Shown here: positions 24,143 through 40,865 of the stretch, piece by piece
Layout of the letters: each line of letters opens with the position of its first letter
Numbering within the stretch: position 1 is the stretch's first letter
DNA from: Circinella minor
Taxonomy: Eukaryota > Mucoromycota > Mucoromycetes > Mucorales > Lichtheimiaceae
Reading direction: 5' to 3'
Length of the DNA: 64,000 bases
Assembly (NCBI GenBank): GCA_016758965.1
Contig: JAEPRB010000109.1
Location: 62,001-126,000, forward strand
Notes under the pieces: generated by a model
What the model saw: only the letters and a program-made list of their open reading frames with translations
What the model was told of the DNA's origin: nothing
Database searches by the model: none
Program-made: the position numbers and the translations under genes

Positions 24143-24715
24143 TGTATCTGCCATACCAATTAGCATACGTACATATAAAATTACATCTTACCACTTATAT
24201 TTTAATTGCGTGAGCCAAGTATTTTGTGTTACTATGTAGCCCTATAATACTTTCATACTTTAAAAAGTGTTTTTATAATCCATCTGGAAATAAATAACAA
24301 ACATATATAGTGCGATTTCTGCCTACCGAACAAGGTTATGTTAAACTATATATACCATACTTTCAAGGATTGATACATAGTCATTTGCGATATCAGTATC
24401 CAATGTTCCTTTTCCACTAGATTATGCTTTTCAATATCTTCAATATGGAAGTGTTTTCATCAACCATTATTATTATTAAGTATTGATATTTTTTATTCCT
24501 ATTGTGTTTCAAATTAAAATCTGATAATATTGATGAGAATAAAAGAGAACAGTGGTTATGAAAATGAAAAAGAAGGGGAAGGAGATAACACGATAAGAAA
24601 AGTAATTAAAGAAAGTTTCTTGAACATGTTGACTAATCAAGCCCTGCTGCATAGGTATTATCACGTGTGTGAACCTTGATTAATATAAAATTTATATAAA
24701 TTTAGGAATAATAAT

Positions 24716-25608
24716 CTAAAATGGACGTAGGATGGAAATAACAAAACCAAGGATACCAATAATTGTTGCCAAGCTACATGTGCTAATCTTATTCTTACTT
24801 GCAAGGCTATCTGAAACATCTTCTTCTTTGTTTGCTCCATCAAATTGTTTTGCTTCTTCAATAACATTTTTTGGCACGACATTTTGGCCTTGATGGTATC
24901 CAGCTGTATTGAATGAAAACTTATCGGACACATACTCTGTACTTTCTGCAGCTTTATTTTTCTATGGTTAATTACATTCATTGCTCTAAATTGTTCATAC
25001 AACAGTCAATATTTTACTTGTCTAATAAAGAGTTAAAAAAAACTTACATTTTTTGTATGGTTTTGGATCATTCAAACAACCATCCAATCGAACCATTGTG
25101 TATCCTTCTTCAGAAATTGTATTGATCATTTGTGGTACCGTTGATTGCTTTACTGTTCCAGGCATGTCATATTGTATAGAGATAAATGATCCTTTTGCAT
25201 CATAAGTTTCCTTGTATCTTTTAAAAGCTTTACCGTAAACTTCGTCTACATCACGATGAGCATAGTCTTGACTATCCAAATTATATCCAACAAGAACAAA
25301 ACCAAGACTCTTCAGCATGTTTTCGGTCCGTGTATCCTCGGGTTCGGTATAATGCAATCGTACATATTTTGGTGCCACGTGAATAAGAGTCTCAATGGTA
25401 TGTGCCTTTTCGATAATATCTTGTCGTAATTCTTCATCAGTAAGCTTGGATGAATCATCGTTTTTCACTCTATAAGTCATTCCGATAAAATGACCCGCTT
25501 TGTATGTGTTTTGAACGACCATGGCGTATTGTTGTGTATAAAGCCTATTACACATATACCATTGCCCAAGATTACAATTCAATTAAATAAAACAGAGTAA
25601 ATATGCCC

Positions 25609-25652
<44 letters not shown>

Positions 25653-26762
25653 CAATTACCAAGAAGCATTGACAAAAAAGTTTCCTCTGGCTTCTGCATC
25701 ACTTAATTGTCGTACTATACCGGCAGTAGCATCACTTGGTCCTTCACTCTATATATTTGTTAGCTACATTAGCAAACAAGTTGTTAAAACAATGAAATAG
25801 TATTTATCGTCGTTTTAATACATACATAAGTGACAGCAATCTGTCCTTGAGTTCTACAACCAGTTACTTGTGGAACAGGCGGTAATGCTTTGGACCCAGG
25901 GTTAGCATTGGCTTGAATTTTAGTAGGTAAAAAATCTTCATCGATTTCTTCTTCTTGATAACTGTCATCATCAGTTTCTAGAACAGCCGCACATATGCTT
26001 TTTATGTTAGTTGAGATACCAAAAACAACCCCCGCCCGGGATCTCGTGAAAAAATACATATTACTTACTGGTACTTGCAACAATGCTATCCTGGGTTCCA
26101 CTCACTTCTTCAAAGGATTCTTGGTGGTATGTTGCTGGAGTGTTACTTGATTCTGGTGCAGAAGAGTGTCTATAGTCCTTATCATTGTCGTTATTGGATA
26201 TCATGGAAAATTCTTTTACAAGTTCATTATCTTCTCCCTCTTCGGAATTTGCTGATAATCTTCGTCCACTCCCATATTCATGATTGATATGGTCAGTATC
26301 AATCGATATTTGTATGCCACCTTCTTCTATATAGTCAAACATGGGTGGCATCATTTCATTATCCATGGTAAGTGGAAATTCTTCTTTATTATTATCAACC
26401 AGCACATGTGTATGTTGCTCCTCTTCTTTATAAATTTCATCTTGCATTGGTGACACCTTTACATCTATTTTGTTTCCATCGTCATTATGTATGTTGTTAT
26501 TATCTATGAATGTAATTATAGGATTTTCCTTATTATTTTCAGGCATTACTGTTGGATCGGGATCCTCAATTTCGTTATGAATGGCTACTACTCCAACATG
26601 TTGTACATCTTGGGGTAACCCGGATGATTCAACGTTGCTATTATCAGTAGTATTGTCTTTGTATGTTTCCAATATCATTTCACCTGAACCACGATTTCCC
26701 AAAACATTTTGAGTATAAAATAGAAATAATAACAATAAGATGCTATAATTATTACGTTTCAT
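24716..26762 (-). CDS. Secreted, probably GPI-anchored CE4 (chitin-deacetylase-fold) protein with replaced catalytic residues
   Basis: Five exons: 26069-26762, 25826-25977, 25660-25748, 25048-25544 and 24716-24951, coding 555 residues. Residues 1-22 are a clear signal peptide (hydrophobic LLLLFLFY core). Residues 23-260 form a long acidic, Asn/Asp/Glu-rich low-complexity region. Residues about 272-465 align by order and spacing to the NodB/CE4 domain: GQIAVTYSEGPSDATAGI, NFFVNASWL, AGHFIGMTYR, KSLGFVLVGYNLDSQDY and FISIQYDMPG. The usual catalytic TFDDG is TYSEG (281-285). The zinc-binding H[ST]xx[HD] motif has Met334 and Val338, the RPPY motif is RLHY (374-377), and the late His is Tyr437. 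The C-terminus ends in a Ser-rich linker and a hydrophobic tail (LATIIGILGFVISI), typical of GPI signals. The last acceptor (aaag before 24951) is non-ideal; the alternative tag acceptor two codons earlier creates a stop. It most likely binds or organises wall polymer rather than deacetylating it. Confidence 0.85.
25611..25650. repeat. (AT)20 microsatellite inside a CE4-gene intron
   Basis: Forty bases of pure AT repeat, ending only about 10 bases from the donor site (25658-25659, minus strand) of a 115-bp intron. Confidence 0.95.
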
Positions 26763-27001
26763 TTTTTCCTTTTATAAAACGAAAGAATATAGAAAATAAA
26801 TGAAATGGGGGGAGGGAAAGGAATACAGCTAAAAGAAGAGAAAAGAAAAATGAAAAAAGTAGGAAAAAAGAGAAAATGGAAATGAAAAAAAAAAAACGAA
26901 AATGATATACACATTCCAATATGTTTGCTATAAACTAGTTCACAATGTAATAACGCTTAAGGCAGTAGTTGCATGTTTAATTTTTTTGTTACTTTATATG
27001 T

Positions 27002-30553
<3,552 letters not shown>

Positions 30554-30717
30554 TATATTTTTATATTACTCTTGTAAGGTTACAACAAACGCGCAAAACA
30601 AAATTTTGCATAAAACGAAGAAAAAAAAACAGAAAGAAGAGCGGAGATAAGCTTTATTTTTATTATGTACAAAAGGTATGAAGGACCCTTTTTCAATTAT
30701 TTATGCTATTTATAAGT

Positions 30718-31309
30718 TTATTCACTCGCACTGGTCAACATACTGGACAATGCAGAGTGAATTTTTGCAAGAGCCTATATATCAATATTAAAGTTGTGGA
30801 CAGATAGATATATTGATAAATTAGTATAAGTTCCAAATTTTTCTTGTATTTATGTTAAAAAAACTTACATCAGCGATTTGAGCTTGACCGGGATGTTCAT
30901 AGCTATTAAAATATATGCGAAGAATGAGTGAGTAGACCGATCATTATATTTTGTCTATTAAGTATTCATCAATTGTATACGTACGGATCATCTTCAGGAT
31001 TGTTGGTGTCACGATCATCAATGATACCTTCTCGGTATTTCTCATCGATATGATGGAGCTTATTCTATACAACATTCATTGTAGGTATTGCTTTATTAAC
31101 AGTCACTTTGTATAATTATATATACAACCAACAGCATTTATTGCAGTTACCTGAAGATGTTGAATATCCTTTGTGGTGTATTTAGTCTTTGAGACATCTT
31201 GAGTTTCCTTGGCAATTTCCATCAATTCATGATGGACATGTTGAAGATCTGGGTGTTGTTGAGGCATATTCGAATTATAATTGAATCGATAACTTGGAGA
31301 AGAAAACAA
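30718..31309 (-). CDS. Small acidic/His-rich protein of unknown function
   Basis: Four exons, 31151-31309, 30985-31064, 30902-30935 less the intron edge (i.e. 30869-30902), and 30718-30774, give 109 residues from the ATG at 31309 or 95 from the internal ATG at 31267. The second start (MPQQHPDLQHVHHEL) looks the more natural protein start. All phases close. The middle is a predicted helix (HHELMEIAKETQDVSKTKY, then KLHHIDEKYREGIIDD), followed by an acidic turn (NNPEDDPYEHPG) and a C-terminal helix (IADALAKIHSALSSMLTSA). There is no signal peptide or membrane segment. I do not recognise the family. It lies 165 bases upstream of the DED1 start, in the same direction. Confidence 0.7.
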
Positions 31310-31732
31310 TAAAATGGTATACCCTTAAAATTTGAGGATCTTTTTAAATGATGATTACAAGGGTTTCGTTTTCCCTTGACATCATGATGATTTATTATGC
31401 AAAATTTAAATGATTGGTTGTTATGAACTTTACATTATTTCACAGCTATTTTTTTTGTCTATATGATCGGACTTTTCTCCGATCCCATGTTTTTCTTTTT
31501 CCGTCAGAAAGAATATCCTGCTAAAAAAGGAAATATAATTAAGTCAGCTAGGTTAAAAATAATGTTTCTCCGGTATAATAGACCATGTAGTAAACAATTT
31601 AAAAAAAAGGAGGGGGGAATATATAAAATGTATTTGTTATTAAATATACAAAAGAAGAGAAAGAGAAAAGAGAAGATTTGATAGAGGGAGGGAAAAGTGT
31701 ATATAAAGAGAAAAAGGTGGGAGCAAAAGATT
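31310..31732. other. Intergenic space, nothing seen
   Basis: Between the small protein start and the TRS120 stop, both on the minus strand. It is A-rich at 31600-31720 and presumably holds the TRS120 3' UTR and the promoter of the small gene. Confidence 0.5.
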
Positions 31733-34700
31733 CTAAGGTTCATAGACATCTATAATAGCCCATTCATGATCGTAATACGTTTCTCGGGTGTGTACATCTT
31801 CGGCGTGATAAAGAAACTCAAATTGCCCTCGTGATAAGAAACATAATGGGAGTTGATGTGTTACTATACCATTGTTTGGTGGCACCTGTCAAACATAAAA
31901 CATTAGTCCCAGATTATATCACATGATAACAGTAATAATAATAACACTTTACCTCAGGTAGAACCATTTGTTGTAATCCTTGCATTAATAATTTACCAGA
32001 TAAATCATATTCTTTTGCACCATCATCATAACTTTGCACAGGTTGTACACGGAGGATTAGCTTTACAGGGTGGGCTGCATATTAAATACAATATATACGT
32101 TTTAGCTTAATCAAAAAATTAAATCTGACAATGGCAAAAAGAAAAGGAAACTTCTATAACATGACGTTACCGTGACGATTCCGTATAGAGACTTCCATGG
32201 TAACAAAATCACTGGATTCACATTCAAAACGTCGATGTGTAGCCTTTTTTACATTGCCTTTCATTTCGACGATAAATTCAATATCTTCTTTTTTCAAAAT
32301 ACTAAGTTGCATGGGGGTCAATCGTAACGAGGGTCTCATATTTAAAATGCCATGTCGACCTGTCGAACAACAACGCCATGTTGCTTGAATACGTTTCAAC
32401 AAACTTTCACGGTACCAAAACATTTGTAGTCGTGCTCTTTCTTGTTCTGGTGGTATTTTGGGCCCTTGCGATACAACAAATTGTTTGTTTGGTTCAAGTG
32501 ATGGTACAGGTTGTAAACATTCTTCTGCATTCAAGAAGAGTCGTTTGACGGGTAATGTGATTCTAAAATAAAAAGAAAGGGTGGTTAACATTGACTACAT
32601 CTCCCTTCTGTTTCATTTTTTCGTTCACCCCCTTCATCTTTTTTATGTATCTAGAGCAATAAAAAAACCACCTTTTTGTAGATCCAGGTTGAATAGTTAC
32701 AATGGATGTCAACTTATTATTTGTATTTTCCGAATCACTATTATCAATTATGAACTCTACGTCAAATGGAACAGTCCAGGTATTGCGTACGTCTAGCGTC
32801 ACCAAGCAATAATCATTTCGATTGTTATCGTCATCAAATTGACGCGTAATAAGCAATAAGTCTTCAATCGGTTGATCAAATGCGTTACCCTTGTTGATAT
32901 CAATAGCTTCGATACGTTGTAATGCATTATCAATTTCATTTTTGGGCACCGGTGCACTGTGTCGCAGATACAATATATCCCAATTAACTGGTTCCAAATT
33001 ACCATAGACTGTGACAAGCACAGGAAGATAGAGTTGACGCGTATAGAATGACGTCTGTTCTTTTTGCTCATTGCGATTCATATAACCATAATCGATTTGA
33101 ATGGTGCCACCTGTACACCCACGTTTACCATAGACGTTGACGTTTATTTCCCACTGTCCACCCGGTGGTAAATTAATATTCTTACCCACAAATTGAGCCA
33201 TTTGATCCTTGGTTCCTTCCCATGAAAATACATGCATACCCTTTGTATAGAGTTCAATTTCATATTGTTCTTCCATGGGTAATTCAGGGTTAACGGGTAG
33301 TGGATTGGCTGTTGTTGAATCGACAAAAGATAAGCTGGTGAAATCGACAGGAATGTTGCCGATATTTTCAAGCTCGATCAAGATATGGGTCCTATAATTT
33401 AATTTTTTGTGTGTTTGTTTTGTTTTGATGAGTACAATGTTATACTGCTGTATAAGCAAATGCTCTTTCCTAGAATTTTTGACCGGTTTTGCTCACATTT
33501 CTCCTTCGTAAAGCATCACAGCATCATGCAATAAAGAAGTTGACTTGATCTTGAGAAGAGGCTGGTCATCAATCACGTTAAGTTCATAGAACTGGATCGG
33601 CTTGAGTTCATCTGAAGTTTCCCTTTTACGACTTGTTTGTAATGCATTCAAACCACTAATATAGAAAAAAGAAATTATAAACATCTTTGACCAATAAAAA
33701 AAACTTAAACCAAGAGAAAAAGCCATAAAATAAAATAAATCAATATACCTGTGCTTCAATTTTATAAGCTCATTCTTCGGTTGATCTTCCTTGGATGATG
33801 AAGATCTACCATTCCTTGTATCCTTGGCTTCTTTTGATTTTTGACTATAATCAACCAAAAATTCCTGTTCTGCAAAACCAACAATCTTGATAATACATCC
33901 GCGAACTGAAAGTGTGCCTGTTTCTTCAGGTGTACCTGTCAAACGAAGGCTGAGTGTCCCATTCGCAGGAATAGTAGCTGTTGAAGGGACTGCATTGAAT
34001 GGAATACCAGTAGTGCTGATAATAATAGCAATAATGTCAAAAATTAGTCTTCGCTTTATGTGTGTCTATATTCCAGAAGAGTTTTGTTTGTAATGGTAAA
34101 TGATAAAATTACCTCAATGTCACATTTTGAAGTTCCAAATCAAATCCAAATGGATTAGTTAGTGTCACCTTGAATTCACAAGTTTCATCCTTGACTAAAA
34201 TCACTTGAGGCTATAAATGTGTCCGAGATACCAAATCAAACATAAAATTGAAAATTAATAAAAACAAACGATAATATGAGATATGCGGGAGTATATATAT
34301 ATATATATATAGCAATACCTTTTCATTCCGTTTTTGAGTGAATGGATTGTAAATAAATGGGTCACCATTCGCCGCAGCAGGTGTGGCAGGTATACTACCC
34401 TCAATATGATGATGGTACACTGCTTTGCGTGGAATAGGAAGAAGCGCTTCAATGTTCGAAACAATGTTTACACCCCAATAATTTACGTTACTTTCGACTT
34501 GACCCACACGTTTACCCATTGCTACGATACGTTGAATGGATGTTGCTAATCGAATTTGTTCATCCTTAGAGATATATTGATATAAGTTTTTCAATAAAAC
34601 AGTTGTATAATAAAGAACAGCACCATAATCTGTTGAAAGGAAAAAAAAATTAACATATGTCACATGAGTAAGGAAACAAAAAAACCTTCGTTTAATGACA

Positions 34701-37599
34701 TATATATCTACATCTATTTCAGACAATTTTCTTATACCTGGTAACGCTTCGGCAATTGCAATACACTGTCGTAAGATATCAATTTGAAGCATTGGCCAAC
34801 CAAATCGCAATTGTTCTTTCGCAACTGCGCCACGTACTCCACCATCCTCGACATCCTTTTGTATATTGAGTCCATCCTCTTGACCGTGGAGTGCACCTAA
34901 AGCACCACCATCATGGACGTTGCGTTCTAAAGTGCATCTTAAGTAAAACACATACCACAATAACTGAAAAATATATTATATATAAAAAAACTCCAATTAC
35001 CTCCTAAACCATACACTTCACAAATACGTTTCAAAACTTGAAGGATACCATCATCATTTTTGCCATAATCCTTTTTGGTCTGATCACGTGAACTGGCTAA
35101 CGTTGCACGACTTTGAATCAACAATGGCAACATTCGATTTACACTTTCATACATCAACCAAGCTGACTTTCGGTGATATCCAATTGCATTCAACACACTC
35201 GACATCTGTGTCATTATATTGATCTATATATAAATTATGTATCGTATTAGATACTTATCACATATATTCAAACCACCCTTTCTTTCTGATATTCCGCTTT
35301 CCTTATTGTTTAGTGTACCTGATCCACAAGGGACAAATCATCCAGACGAGCAGTCCAAGCCTTTGTCACCCATCCTGAAATTTCATGACGGGGAATGCCA
35401 CTTTCTTTATGTTTAACAGTATCTTCAATCATCATGAATCGTTGAGGTCCAATCAATGCATCTGCTGATGTATCATCCGTTAATTTTCCCTGAATTAAAA
35501 GATTCAACACTTTATCACTCCATCCATCGTTTGCATAAATAGTTAATAAAAATCGAGCCATTTTAATGGATGTTTCAGCATAAATCAAACTTGGCATTGG
35601 TACCGATGATGTGGTGCTGACTTTGGCATAATGCTGAATTAGGGTCTCATAACGTTGCATGACTTCGGAAATAGTCGACTGTGGACCTCCAATTATTGTT
35701 GGGGGTGGCACTTCACTTGTTGGAGAAGATGGATTACTTTCCTCTGGAATATCTCCTGGTACACCTTGTGTTCTAGATACAATATGCTAATGATGGGGAT
35801 AAGAGTTTACAGATATAAGTTTCTAATTCCATCTAAATCTTTCTGGTTTAAAAGTTTGATAATATAATATTTACCCCGACATCTGCATGTAAATATTCCA
35901 ATAACAAAGTAGCACAGGTTAAACCTTCCATAGCACTTCCAAGCCATAAATAATCCGACGTTGCCTTTGCCATTTCAAGTGCTTGAGTATAACTATTATA
36001 ATCCAAAGTAAAGTTTAAATAAAATAAAATAAAAAGACAAGGAAATAAAAAAGATCATGAAGCCTTATTATTAACTATTTTCCTTTTCCTCGTAAAAAAC
36101 TTACTGATTGACTGCATCAGGTAATCGACCTGCCAACAGATATAAATCTGCTAATAATTTCTTGACACGACCTGGGGTTCTTCTCTTTGTTTTTCCACTT
36201 TCTCCTCCGTTACCATGAGTACTGGTCGATCGTGTCATCGTTGGTTGTGGCGATGGAAGTGGAGGAGACATGGGTGTACGAGGTAATTTTGGAGAGAATA
36301 AATTCGATTGTTGCTGTTGAGGAGTGGGTGGAGATGGATGATGATTTAATGGTGGTGGTTTACTATTACCTACTGGAGTTGAAGCACGTTTCAATAAAGA
36401 TGATGAGAAAGATTGGGTTGGTTTAGGTGGTTGGGATTGTCTATTATTAATATGACTGTTATTAGCATTATAAGGAGTTCCAGGTGTACTAGCAGATGGT
36501 TGAGGTACAATACTATTGTTGTTGTTGTTGTTGTTATTCGGTGGTTCAAATTGTTGAGAAATATAATAAGATCGAGGCAATGGTGATTCTAATGATGAAA
36601 GGTTTTCGATTCGATTTGCCTTCATAGTTATGTGTTAGTCTAAGCACATTTATTTAACCACATTCACATAATTTATAAAGCATACATTCTGCTTACCAAT
36701 ATAGAAAACTGACTAAGAATTTCACTTGCAAAGTCACATATCATCGTACTCATATAGAATGACATATTACCAACATTTGGAATCATAATTAATCCCTTTG
36801 TATCATCTGGTTGTGTTTCCGTCGGATCAAAAGCAAAACAACGAGTTGCAATCGCAGTAGGATACTAATAGTTGTATATATAAAACTTACTTAGTCGCCT
36901 CCTTTCTTTGACCTCATTACTACTTACTAAACTTACACTAGAATTATAATTCTTAATTTTACCTTATGTAACGTATCAACAAAATGTTTATATCCTTCAC
37001 TCAAATCTTTATCTTTCCATTCTTGACAATCCATGATACCAATAACCTAGATGTTTAATATGCATAGTAACACAGCATAATATATTAGTAAGAGAAAGAC
37101 AATATAAAAGTCCTTCCTTTTTTTGTATTTGTATGTAGAAGTAACTAGGAGTGTATAATTATGGCATATTCTTATAACTTACACCAAATATACGACGATG
37201 AGGTTGAAAGTCTTCTAAATGAGCATGGTCGCGTGTATAAGTGGTCGTGAACTGAAAGTGCATTTGCCCCTCTTGAAATACTTGACTACTAAACATGGCT
37301 ATAAATATAACATATAATGAAAAACGATGTCTGAGACATTAAGTTTGTTTTTCTTGACGCAAGTAATTATATCATGACAATCCATTATATTCACAAAGTA
37401 TTTATGTTATGTTATCTTTTAACAATATATTACCGCCTGCACCCTTTTGTAAGTCTGGAGTTACATCACCAAGTCGAACAACACTGAATTTCTTAACCAA
37501 CTCCACATGTTTCCAAAACGTAGAGGTTTTAATGGGAGGAACAGGAACTAATAAGACTCGCACCCGGCAGGATGAGGTTATATTTATTGCCAAGTCCAT
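31733..37599 (-). CDS. TRS120: TRAPPII complex subunit TRS120 (TRAPPC9/NIBP)
   Basis: A subunit of the TRAPPII tethering complex/Rab GEF at the late Golgi. Seventeen exons: 37434-37599, 37183-37298, 36963-37046, 36697-36864, 36105-36619, 35875-35992, 35319-35786, 35001-35223, 34738-34926, 34319-34629, 34113-34210, 33749-34015, 33497-33655, 32672-33391, 32171-32562, 31953-32074 and 31733-31885. All phases close, giving 1422 residues. Family marks are the N-terminal RVRVLLVPVPPIK and FSVVRLGDVTPDL, GIMDCQEWKD, and YTQALEMAKATSDYLWLGSA. The C-terminal half is Ig/ASPM-like beta-rich (IELENIGNIPVDFTSLSF, LTNPFGFDLELQNVTL). A Pro/Ser/Asn/Gln-rich insert of about 150 residues (exon 36105-36619) interrupts the conserved N-terminal part, just before RRTPGRVKKLLADLYLLAGR. 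This insert carries an Asn run and is likely a disordered, fast-evolving loop. Compared with yeast Trs120 (1289 aa) the extra length is mostly this insert. Confidence 0.93.
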
Positions 37600-40500
37600 T
37601 CGCTGATATTATGGGAAACACGTCTACTCGAAAAAAAGATTTCCTGGATAATAAAAAAAAAGCGTGTGAGATAGGTTTTAGTTGCTGTGTACCACTGAAT
37701 TTGAAAATTGGATTGGGTTACACGAAATAGTCAGGGACAATTAGCAGAAGTTGAACAACACTGCCAATATCTGTATTATATCATCTAGATATTATTATTA
37801 TTATTATTGAAATTGTGTAGTTTAAATAGTTTCTTTGAATACCAAGCCAAAAAGTGTAATACAATACTGTGAAGAGATAACTATAACTATTATTATCCTT
37901 TTTTCAACATCTATTTCAATTTTAGTTCTTTTTTGCTAAGCTTTCTAAAATCGGATTTGCTCCCGTTTCTGATGGTTTGGGAACCCTTAAATTTCTAATT
38001 TCAATAACTAACAATGTTCTTTGTTTGGACACTGTGAGCACTGTAGTAAATTACACTTTTCCCATTTGAGATACAACCTTTTTTCTTCGTTTATTGTTTT
38101 TTTTTTTTTTGCACTTGTGATCTTCCAATATAGCTCTACATCTATCTAGAAAAGATTAAATCCAAGGTACTTCTGACACAATTTTAAAAAATAGTATTTA
38201 ACCGAAACAAACCTGGGTACTCGTATGTTATTTTTCTGTGTGCTTCTTTTGTAAAAGACGCAAACATTGTATAAATGGTGAAACTAAGTATGTGTGTTTT
38301 AACTTGTCAACTTCATGAAAAACTGAAAAAAAAAAAAACACCTGGAAAATCTTTGATTTTCTATTTTACTTCTTACTGCGTTTAGTGATATGTTTTATAC
38401 TGTAGACGAACAAAAGTTATTGGCTTGGATCTTTAAGGAAGTACACATCTTACCAGGCAATTAATAAAATGAATATAACACAGTAGGTTCTTTAACTATG
38501 GTTTCTCATATATAGTAGTTGTTATCCATGCTCCAAGATGTGATTGGAATATATGGGAAAAGATCATTGATAAATATAGCCAATTGATCAATCTAAGCAT
38601 TAACTACACGAGTCATATAATATAACTCTTCGCGCAGATGGTATGCAGAAATTTCAAGAGCTTACAGTTGCTATCCGTAACAAGACTAATAAATAATTTA
38701 TTTTCATGATATTGAAATTTTTACAATGATATTAGCGAAAAAGTTGTGAGCTTATAAATAGAATACTGGACAGAAAAAGTTTGCAGAAAAGTAGTATTTT
38801 ATAATAAGTAGAGCTACATTCATAATCGAGAGTTTGACAAAACAATATATCCTGCATTGGTGTTATTTCATTTTTTAATACTAGTACGAACATTAGGATT
38901 ATGTCGCATTTATTACGAAAAACTACTGTAGCTTTGGTTTAATCTCTCAAACATCTACCAAGCATAGCTCATTGTATTCAATCTTCGTGATCGCATAATT
39001 TCCCCTAGTACTCTACCAAAACAACATAACTCAAAACCAAATGATGATTAAACTGATTAGCAATCTCATCAGTTCTACATCTTTTTCTGTACAGTAACTA
39101 TCTTATTATACTTTTATTTCATCGCGATTTTTTAATGGTTGACTTAGCGCCAAGCCAACGCCTGCTGTCTTAGCAGAAACTAATTTACATAATCCATAAT
39201 ATAACATTTTTATGTCAAAAAAAAAGTTTTTTTGTTTAGATGCATTGTTCATGAATTTTTGCATGACTAATCTATATAAATATATATATGTATCAAAGCA
39301 ATGAGATATCGATACAAACGGCGCAATTATCCATTAATCATGACACGTTGATTACTAAAGAAGCTTACCTGTAAGAGAACTAACACTAAGTTGTTCCTTT
39401 CGATATTATATTTGTTTAATAACTATATTCTTTCGTCTTTTATAATATTAATTCAGTCTCCTCAAAATTGCCTTTTCTCGAATCCTTCATTCAGAGACTA
39501 TGTATAACATGACATTGTAATTTTTTTCTTCGTTATTTTAAATACGTACGTATTGAAATGAATATTTATTTGCACTTACATCTACGAGACTCTTTATCGC
39601 TCTCTCTGGTATCGCATAATGTGACTTAACGAAGTAGGATGAGAAAGGATGGTTAATAAATATCAATTTTAAATAGTATGTATCCATCTGGAATCGAATC
39701 TCGCTAATTTCGCGTGCGTTAATTTTCAAACCTCAGTTAACTTCACAATATACCAAGAACCACAAGTAGAAGATATATTATTAAGTCTCAAAATCTCTGT
39801 TAACCCAAAATTGAGAACGTTTTACGTACTGTGATTTTTTTTTCTATCGACGACGTTCCTTGTGTTTAACGATTATACATTTTATAATCTTTTGAGTTAA
39901 GTATTTGGCTTCGTTCATACTCTATTTATGATAAATTCTTGTTTTAATAGCCACTGTTGAATATAAATTTAACTCTTGACCTTATTCTTCCAATCCCTTT
40001 TATAATATTTTTTAGAAGGAGGAAAATCGGAGGCAAAGGCGCCACAAAGAAAAGCAATACAAATTTCCAATATACTAAATTGAACTTGTCCCTGTCACCA
40101 ACAAACAGATACACAATTGAAGATTACAAAACATGCAGTGTTATTCCATTATTCATTTAATAATTCATATATATAAATTTTCTGGCAAAACTTTTTAGAA
40201 ACCTTCTAACTTCGATTCTAGTTATTTACATATTATAACAATAGCGAGCTTTCAGTGATTTGTGTATCTTACTATTATGGTCTTGGCAATCTATTTATGA
40301 GCACAGTGTCTATCGGACGCTTTTGGATAAGAATCAATCGTACACTATTATGTAAATAGGTACCCATAAGACCCTGTTACTATTACATCCAATTCTGGAT
40401 ATAGTAACTCTTTTCTTCTGACCTTTCTCCAACTCAAGTACCTAATTCATCTTTTTCCTTGATACAAGAAGGCAGCTCTGGATCTCCTTTAGCATGATAT

Positions 40501-40865
40501 GAAAATGACAATGACGGGTTGTAAAAGATCATAAATTTTCTCAAGAATATGGAAATCCTTTATTTGACATAAACAATCCATTCGTTTTATAAATAAAGAC
40601 ATTTACCAAAAGGATTAATTGAGCGCTACAACTTTTTTTATCACATCTTGCTTACTTTCAAAATCTGTCTTTACACATACAAATACACAACACTGATCAC
40701 CGGGAAAAACAATTTTATAAATATATGGTTTGTTGTATCATGATAGTAAAATGCAAAATGCTTCATATATTTCTACAAATGTAATATGATAAAATGTTGC
40801 GATAAATAAAAATGCTAAGCTAGAAAGTAAAATTACAAAATGGTAAAAGCTTCTGTCTTCTGTCT
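37600..40865. other. 3.3 kb gene-poor intergenic region
   Basis: AT-rich sequence between TRS120 (start) and UTP10 (stop). No frame with family-like content and no inverted-repeat element was noticed. Short frames at 39538-39729 (-) and 39957-40160 (+) have noise-like composition. Confidence 0.5.

Larger units (their letters stand above)
22844..24715. other. Gene-poor tract around the decayed gene
   Basis: Apart from the pseudogene and a TAA microsatellite, I see no supportable gene. A 67-codon frame at 23008-23211 (+) lacks any recognised motif. Confidence 0.4.

Noticed and set aside
24914..24965. Alternative start of the last CE4 exon at the tag acceptor (24956)
   Set aside because: Joined to the upstream phase-1 donor it creates a TAA at once; the acceptor ending at 24952 keeps the frame to the GPI-like tail.
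39685..39700. tRNA T-loop-like string (GGAATCGAATCTC)
   Set aside because: No acceptor stem or anticodon arm can be formed around it.
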